A DNA stretch of 10,194 bases from JBGTKH01 sp041744735 (GTDB lineage Bacteria > Planctomycetota > Planctomycetia > Pirellulales > Pirellulaceae): contig JBGTKH010000040.1 in NCBI GenBank assembly GCA_041744735.1, positions 1 to 10,194 on the forward strand, written 5' to 3'. Both the position numbers and the translations under genes were made by a program. Below, in pieces: positions 6,453-10,194 of the stretch. The stretch's first letter is position 1, and each line of letters begins with the position of its first letter. Under the pieces are notes generated by a model, which searched no databases, was not told where the DNA came from, and saw only the letters and a program-made list of their open reading frames with translations.

Positions 6453-7273
6453 ACTGGTCGCTCGTGCTTTTTCCAGTTGTAAATGTCGTACGCTTCCGGG
6501 CTATATGATTGACCCTCGCGCGGAATGTCGTCTTCGACTGCGGGTGGAGCCGGGCCGGCGAACCACATGCGCGGCTTGGTGCCCTTCTGTGCCCGAAGTT
6601 GTTGAAGTTCGCCCTCCGCGGTTTTGGCCTCGGCCATCGCTCGGCTGATTTTCGACTGCGGGTCGTTGAGATCGCCGAAGTGCAGCGCCTCGGACGGGCA
6701 CGTTGGCACGCACGCGGGCTCCAGTCCGTGTTCCGTGCGGTGGTAACAGTTGTGACACTTGACCGCCTGCTTGGCCACCGGATCAAGATAGATCGCGCCG
6801 TAGGGACACACCTCGACGCACGTTCCATGACCGCAGCACGTGTTGTAATCCACCGCCACAGTCCCGCCGGCCTCTTTGTGAAGCGCGCCGCAAGGACACG
6901 CCTTGATGCACGGCGCGTCCTCGCAATGTTGGCACGACATCGGCAGGAACACACGCGCGACTTTCGGATACTCGCCGACGTCCTTGTAAATCGTTTGCCG
7001 AATAAAATGCCCCAGCGGCACGTCGTTTTCCGCTTTGCAACTGACCTCGCAGCCGTGGCAACCGAAGCACCGCCGCGTATCGACGAACCAGCCGTACCGC
7101 TTGCCGTCGTCCGGCGCTTTCATGCGCTCGCGCCAGAACTCTTCGGGTTGAAATTTTTCTTGGGAACCCTGCTGCGATTCCGCGCCGTGGTTTGTGGCGG
7201 CGAGCGAAATAATCGGCAGCGCCGCGACGCTGCTCCGCAAGAAGTCCCGCCGGCTGGTTTTGTCTCTGCTCAC
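6449..7273 (-). CDS. Tat-exported four-cluster ferredoxin subunit (DmsB/PhsB/TtrB-like)
   Basis: A 274-aa electron-transfer subunit expected to carry electrons to or from the catalytic subunit in the periplasm. Residues 7-30 form its own Tat signal (SRRDFLRS, then a hydrophobic segment). Ligand motifs: C69-x2-C72-x2-C75-x3-C79; C114-x2-C117-x4-C122-x3-C126; C146-x2-H149-x2-C152-x3-C156; C173-x2-C176-x11-C188-x3-C192. The third motif has His149 where a Cys is usual, with an additional Cys at 147. A soluble tail of about 80 residues follows the last motif. The start is GTG at 7273, supported by GAGGT 7 nt upstream; the nearby ATG at 7278 is out of frame and hits TGA after two codons. The stop overlaps the catalytic gene's ATG by 4 bp. 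Confidence 0.92.
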   Translation of the reverse strand: MSRDKTSRRDFLRSSVAALPIISLAATNHGAESQQGSQEKFQPEEFWRERMKAPDDGKRYGWFVDTRRCFGCHGCEVSCKAENDVPLGHFIRQTIYKDVGEYPKVARVFLPMSCQHCEDAPCIKACPCGALHKEAGGTVAVDYNTCCGHGTCVEVCPYGAIYLDPVAKQAVKCHNCYHRTEHGLEPACVPTCPSEALHFGDLNDPQSKISRAMAEAKTAEGELQQLRAQKGTKPRMWFAGPAPPAVEDDIPREGQSYSPEAYDIYNWKKHERPV

Positions 7274-7280
7274 GACATTT

Positions 7281-7285
7281 ACCTC
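7281..7285 (-). promoter_or_regulatory. Ribosome-binding site deciding the GTG start of the FeS subunit
   Basis: GAGGT on the minus strand, 7 nt before the GTG at 7271-7273, within the 27-bp gap after the transglutaminase gene. It supports the GTG, which keeps the Tat motif close to the N-terminus. Confidence 0.6.
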
Positions 7286-7300
7286 AGATGACCTCGTGCC

Positions 7301-8323
7301 TTAGATGTCCTTGAACTTGAATCGCTTGTCCACCAGTTCGCCGGGCCACAACTCACCATTAACTTCGACATGCGGATAGATGAAGTAGTTCAATGGCTCC
7401 CCGTCCTGCTTGGGAACCAGCGTCACGTCACGCCCCACCGTGAACGTCACGCGGTTCTCGGTCAGGTTGCCAAAGTAGTATTGCTTCAAGTCGGGGTTCT
7501 TGTCCGCCTCCGAAATGTCAACCGGCACCCAGCCATGCCCATCCACATAGAAGCTCGCCCAGCAGTGATAGCCCCCGATTTCGCCCTCGCCGGGCTCCTC
7601 GGGAAGCGGAAAGCCGATCTCGAAGCGCGCCGGGACGCCTTGCGAACGCGACAAGGAGATGAACAGGCTGTGAAAGTCCGTGCAGTTGCCGGAGCGGCTG
7701 TCGCAAGCCCATACCGCGTCGCCCCGGCCGTAACCCGGCTGCGATTTGTCGTAACGCATGTGCTCGTCGACTTTGTTGTAAAGCAGTTCGCCGAGTTTCA
7801 GCGGGTTGTCTTTGGGCAGATTCAGTCCAGCGAGCAAATCCAGTGGCTTGCCGTCGATCGGGACCTTCGATTCAGCGGCCAGGAATTGCTTGCGCTGTGC
7901 ATCCGACAACGCGACGCCGGTTTTGGTAATCAGACCGAGCACCTCGGATCGCGTGACGCGATAGGTCACCGAAAAATCAAGTTCGCCGGACTGCGGCGAT
8001 TTGGCCGCGAAGTAAAGCACCTTGTTGCCGAAACCTGGTTCGGCAGCCATCGACGGATTCAACGGCAACGACGAATCGACTCGCTCAATTGTCTGATCTT
8101 CATTTGACTGAGGCACGGGCAGCCAAACTCGCACGTTCGCACCGACAGGCAGTTGCTTGACGCGCGCGGCATAGGTGAAATCGAATCTCCGCGATTTGGG
8201 CTTCGCCCCGTCCGAAGACACTTTAACGGCTCTATCTCCGTCGGCGAACGCGGGTGGCGCGATGCTCGTAACGCCTCCCACAATCAGCAAGAACGCGATC
8301 GCATTTGACATGAATTTCTGCAT
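7301..8323 (-). CDS. Secreted transglutaminase-like superfamily protein
   Basis: A 340-aa protein, stop TAA at 7301-7303. Residues 1-28 look like a Sec signal peptide (short charged start, hydrophobic IAFLLIVGGVTSIA, cleavage probably near AFA-DG). A beta-rich region with WLPVPQSNEDQ (67-77) precedes the transglutaminase core. The papain-like triad is visible: C214 in GNCTDFHSLF, H253 in GGYHCWASF, and D269 in GWVPVDISEAD. Bacterial members act as proteases, amidases or cross-linking enzymes; which applies here is unknown. It ends 27 bp before the FeS gene and probably heads the same transcript, an unexpected partner for a molybdoenzyme. I kept the ATG at 8323, which has a weak GAG-type ribosome-binding site; Met5 at 8311 is an alternative. 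Confidence 0.9.
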   Translation of the reverse strand: MQKFMSNAIAFLLIVGGVTSIAPPAFADGDRAVKVSSDGAKPKSRRFDFTYAARVKQLPVGANVRVWLPVPQSNEDQTIERVDSSLPLNPSMAAEPGFGNKVLYFAAKSPQSGELDFSVTYRVTRSEVLGLITKTGVALSDAQRKQFLAAESKVPIDGKPLDLLAGLNLPKDNPLKLGELLYNKVDEHMRYDKSQPGYGRGDAVWACDSRSGNCTDFHSLFISLSRSQGVPARFEIGFPLPEEPGEGEIGGYHCWASFYVDGHGWVPVDISEADKNPDLKQYYFGNLTENRVTFTVGRDVTLVPKQDGEPLNYFIYPHVEVNGELWPGELVDKRFKFKDI

Positions 8324-8365
8324 CTGTCACATCTCGATTAGCAGCTAGAAACATTATTGCTGGTT

Positions 8366-8391
8366 ATTATCATCTCTTTTAACCATTACAA
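8366..8391 (-). promoter_or_regulatory. Possible promoter of the transglutaminase-molybdoenzyme cluster
   Basis: A locally AT-rich patch. On the minus strand TTGTAA (8386-8391) is followed by GATAAT (8366-8371, 5 of 6 matches to TATAAT), but the spacer is only 14 nt. A shifted -10 choice (TAATAA) gives a 16-nt spacer. It lies about 43 nt before the ATG at 8323. Weak, by-eye call. Confidence 0.25.
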
Positions 8392-8422
8392 TTCGTTATG
8401 GCAAGGGACTGCCTGCGTTGTT

Positions 8423-8549
8423 CGTAGCTGAATTTGCAAAAATTCAGGTGAGCAATACCAGACGCTTCGCAAAGTTGGTGAACGCCGAGACCGATTGCAC
8501 ATGAAACAATAGCCGCAGGTCAGACTGAATTTTTGCAGATTCAGCTACG
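8423..8549. mobile_element. 127-bp inverted-repeat element (MITE/REP-like)
   Basis: The arms at 8423-8447 (CGTAGCTGAATTTGC...) and 8525-8549 are inverted copies matching at 24 of 25 positions, separated by 77 bp without coding signs. Each arm is itself a hairpin: in the left arm CTGAATTT (8428-8435) pairs perfectly with AAATTCAG (8440-8447) around GCAA. I see no clear flanking duplication. It lies 17 bp after the porin stop and about 100 bp before the transglutaminase start, and may influence the 3' end of the porin mRNA, although no T-tract follows. A decayed copy is at 2911-2935. Confidence 0.68.
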
Positions 8550-8566
8550 TCTTTGCGTCGTGCGGG

Positions 8567-10194
8567 TTAGAAGTCGATCTGGAACCGCGATGCGATGACG
8601 CTGACCGAGCCGGAGGCGGCCGGGTTGGGGGCGTCGCGGTCGATCAAGATGTAGTTGAACATGAAGCGCGTGCTGGGATTCAGGTGCCAGTTCAACCCCA
8701 AGGAGATGTCGGAGAGTTCGCCGCCTCGCACCGCGTCGTCGTTCAGGTCGAGCCAGGAATAGCGGATCGCCGCTTCCCAGGCTCCCCAGCCGGTTACGGA
8801 CCCATCACAACAGTGCTCTCGCCAGAAAAAGTTCTCATAGGGCTTCGCTCGGCCGAACACGCCCGACTTGCGGTTGTACGCGCGGTTCTCGCCGGTCAGG
8901 AACCAGCTCGACTGCACGTAGAATCCGTGAAAGTACGAGCCGGTCACCGCCGCGCCGGCCGACGGCGAAACGACCGCCGCCACATACTCGGCTTGGATCA
9001 GTAGCGGCCCAGATCCCAACGCCGCCTCCAGACCAAACAGGTTGAGTTGATCGCTGTCGATCAGTCCCGTGTCGGCAAAGTTCGGCGCGTTGACGCGGAT
9101 TTCGGGGCGAGTTGCGAATCTTGTGCGGCGGACACCGTTTGGGTCTTGCGCGCCGCGGGCATCGAGCGATGGCGGATTGCGAATGCTGTAACCGGCGCCG
9201 AAGTGCAGAGCATACACGCCGTCCATTTCGTACCACGGGTTCCAAGTCGCGCGCGTCGTAAATGCATACGAACCGTCGTCGGCGTCTGCACCGACGGAAT
9301 TCGAGTTACCGCGGAATCCGCCCGCCGCCAGCGTCATCGATTCGTCCGCCAGATTCCGGTACACCATGACGCCCACGTTGCGAAACGGGACAAACGAATC
9401 GTGGATCAGCGATCGCTCCATGAGCATCAAGTCGTTGCCGCTAGTGAGCGCGTCCAGGCTGAACGGTTCGCGGAAATGTCCGATGCGCACGGCGCCGAGC
9501 ACAGGCAGGTCCGGCAATTCCATAAAGGTATCGAAGAACGCCGGGGCACCGCTCTCGAATCCATACTCCATGACCCAGTTGATCGTATCGTAGACCGTTC
9601 CATTAACGCGGATGCGGGCGCGGCGGTAATTCGCACCGGCCAACAGCGGACCCACTCCGCCCGGCCCGTTTTGGAAATCGTCCTCCGCCTGCCACCAGCC
9701 AATGTCGCCATGCAGCCGGCCCCCAACGTGCATGCGGAAGGCACCATCCTCCGTTTGAAACTGCAGGCCGTTTCGCCATGTCGCGGAGAAGGCCGTCTGC
9801 TTGCCGACTTCATAGACCTTCGCTTGACCAACCACCGGTGCCATCGCGCTGTCAGTGCTTGTTGCGGCCGCCGGCTCGAACGGCTGGTGATATTTCGCCG
9901 GAAGATTTTCCGCGGGACGCATGCCGGGATGCTGCCCGTTCATCCGCTCGCGGAACCATTCGTTTTCGGCGTTGAGCCGCAAGACCTGCTGTTCCAAGTC
10001 ATCCAGCCGCTGTATAACTTCCGATTGGCTGTCGGACTGAGTCGTGACTTTGGGAAGCAGCCGCAACTCGGCGCCTGCTCCGTAAGCCTGACTTGAGACG
10101 TGGGACGGGCCGGAATAATCACCGCCAAAGTTGCCCCCAAACTCGGCCGCAACAGCGTTCATCGCCGACCACGCCAGGCACACACCGAACCATC
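8567..10194 (-). CDS. OprP/OprO-like outer-membrane porin, 5'-truncated by window edge
   Basis: More than 540 codons, stop TAA at 8567-8569. The reading frame stays open to the right edge, and the residues there (WFGVCLAWSAMNAVAA) look like the second half of a signal peptide with cleavage near AVAA-EF. The true start is therefore probably just outside, and the GTG at 10183 is unlikely to be it. After a Gly-rich stretch comes a short coiled coil (about 10027-9941: SEVIQRLDDLEQQVLRLNAE), a linker rich in Pro and Ala, and a beta-barrel domain with the porin-like signatures FRMHVGGRLHGDIGWW, NYRRARIRVNGT and AVRIGHFREPFSLD. It ends in Phe (ASRFQIDF), as outer-membrane barrels do. This is the phosphate-selective porin O/P family, but anion specificity cannot be told. 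Transcription is likely separate from the downstream cluster. Confidence 0.9.
   Translation of the reverse strand, partial: WFGVCLAWSAMNAVAAEFGGNFGGDYSGPSHVSSQAYGAGAELRLLPKVTTQSDSQSEVIQRLDDLEQQVLRLNAENEWFRERMNGQHPGMRPAENLPAKYHQPFEPAAATSTDSAMAPVVGQAKVYEVGKQTAFSATWRNGLQFQTEDGAFRMHVGGRLHGDIGWWQAEDDFQNGPGGVGPLLAGANYRRARIRVNGTVYDTINWVMEYGFESGAPAFFDTFMELPDLPVLGAVRIGHFREPFSLDALTSGNDLMLMERSLIHDSFVPFRNVGVMVYRNLADESMTLAAGGFRGNSNSVGADADDGSYAFTTRATWNPWYEMDGVYALHFGAGYSIRNPPSLDARGAQDPNGVRRTRFATRPEIRVNAPNFADTGLIDSDQLNLFGLEAALGSGPLLIQAEYVAAVVSPSAGAAVTGSYFHGFYVQSSWFLTGENRAYNRKSGVFGRAKPYENFFWREHCCDGSVTGWGAWEAAIRYSWLDLNDDAVRGGELSDISLGLNWHLNPSTRFMFNYILIDRDAPNPAASGSVSVIASRFQIDF

Noticed and set aside
6449..7273. 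Selenocysteine or frameshift at the TGA overlap between the FeS and catalytic genes
   Set aside because: The TGA is a normal stop within an ATGA overlap; both proteins are complete and each has its own Tat signal.
9047..10096. A 349-codon plus-strand open frame opposite the porin gene
   Set aside because: Shadow of the porin coding strand; no domain signature and no ribosome-binding context.

Overview
The window looks like part of a planctomycete (Pirellulales-like) chromosome. It is GC-rich, carries a Tat-exported Gfo/Idh/MocA oxidoreductase of the type these bacteria amplify, an outer-membrane OprP/OprO-like porin, and intergenic spacers filled with short palindromic repeats. The assignment rests on gene content and style only. 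All eight protein genes lie on the minus strand, so the transcription order is from high to low coordinates.

Layout in transcription order: (1) a porin gene whose 5' end is cut by the right edge of the window (stop at 8567); (2) a 243-bp spacer holding a 127-bp inverted-repeat element and a possible promoter; (3) a four-gene cluster at 8323-2998: a secreted transglutaminase-like protein, a Tat-exported four-cluster ferredoxin subunit, a 948-aa Tat-exported molybdopterin oxidoreductase with a lipobox, and a TorD-family chaperone. Spacing is 27 bp, a 4-bp ATGA overlap and 2 bp, so this reads as one operon; (4) a 252-bp spacer with a 69-bp palindromic element and a degenerate copy of the repeat seen in region 2; (5) a YkgJ-like cysteine-cluster protein with a TTG start; (6) a 369-bp gene-free spacer with a MITE-like element (12-bp perfect terminal inverted repeats, two internal hairpins in opposite orientation, 8-bp flanking duplication) lying between two inverted copies of another repeat; (7) the Gfo/Idh/MocA oxidoreductase; (8) the first 85 codons of a nucleotidyltransferase-fold protein cut by the left edge.

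How the genes work together: the central cluster encodes a DMSO-reductase-superfamily enzyme. TorD would hold the catalytic apoprotein for cofactor insertion, Tat would export the folded catalytic and FeS subunits, and electrons would pass through the FeS subunit. No NrfD/PsrC-like membrane anchor or cytochrome is encoded here, so the quinone connection is missing or lies elsewhere. The substrate cannot be deduced from the sequence. I found no tRNA, rRNA, CRISPR array or transposase gene. The most unusual material is the set of palindromic repeats, the lipobox on the catalytic subunit, and a His in place of one cluster-ligating Cys in the FeS subunit.
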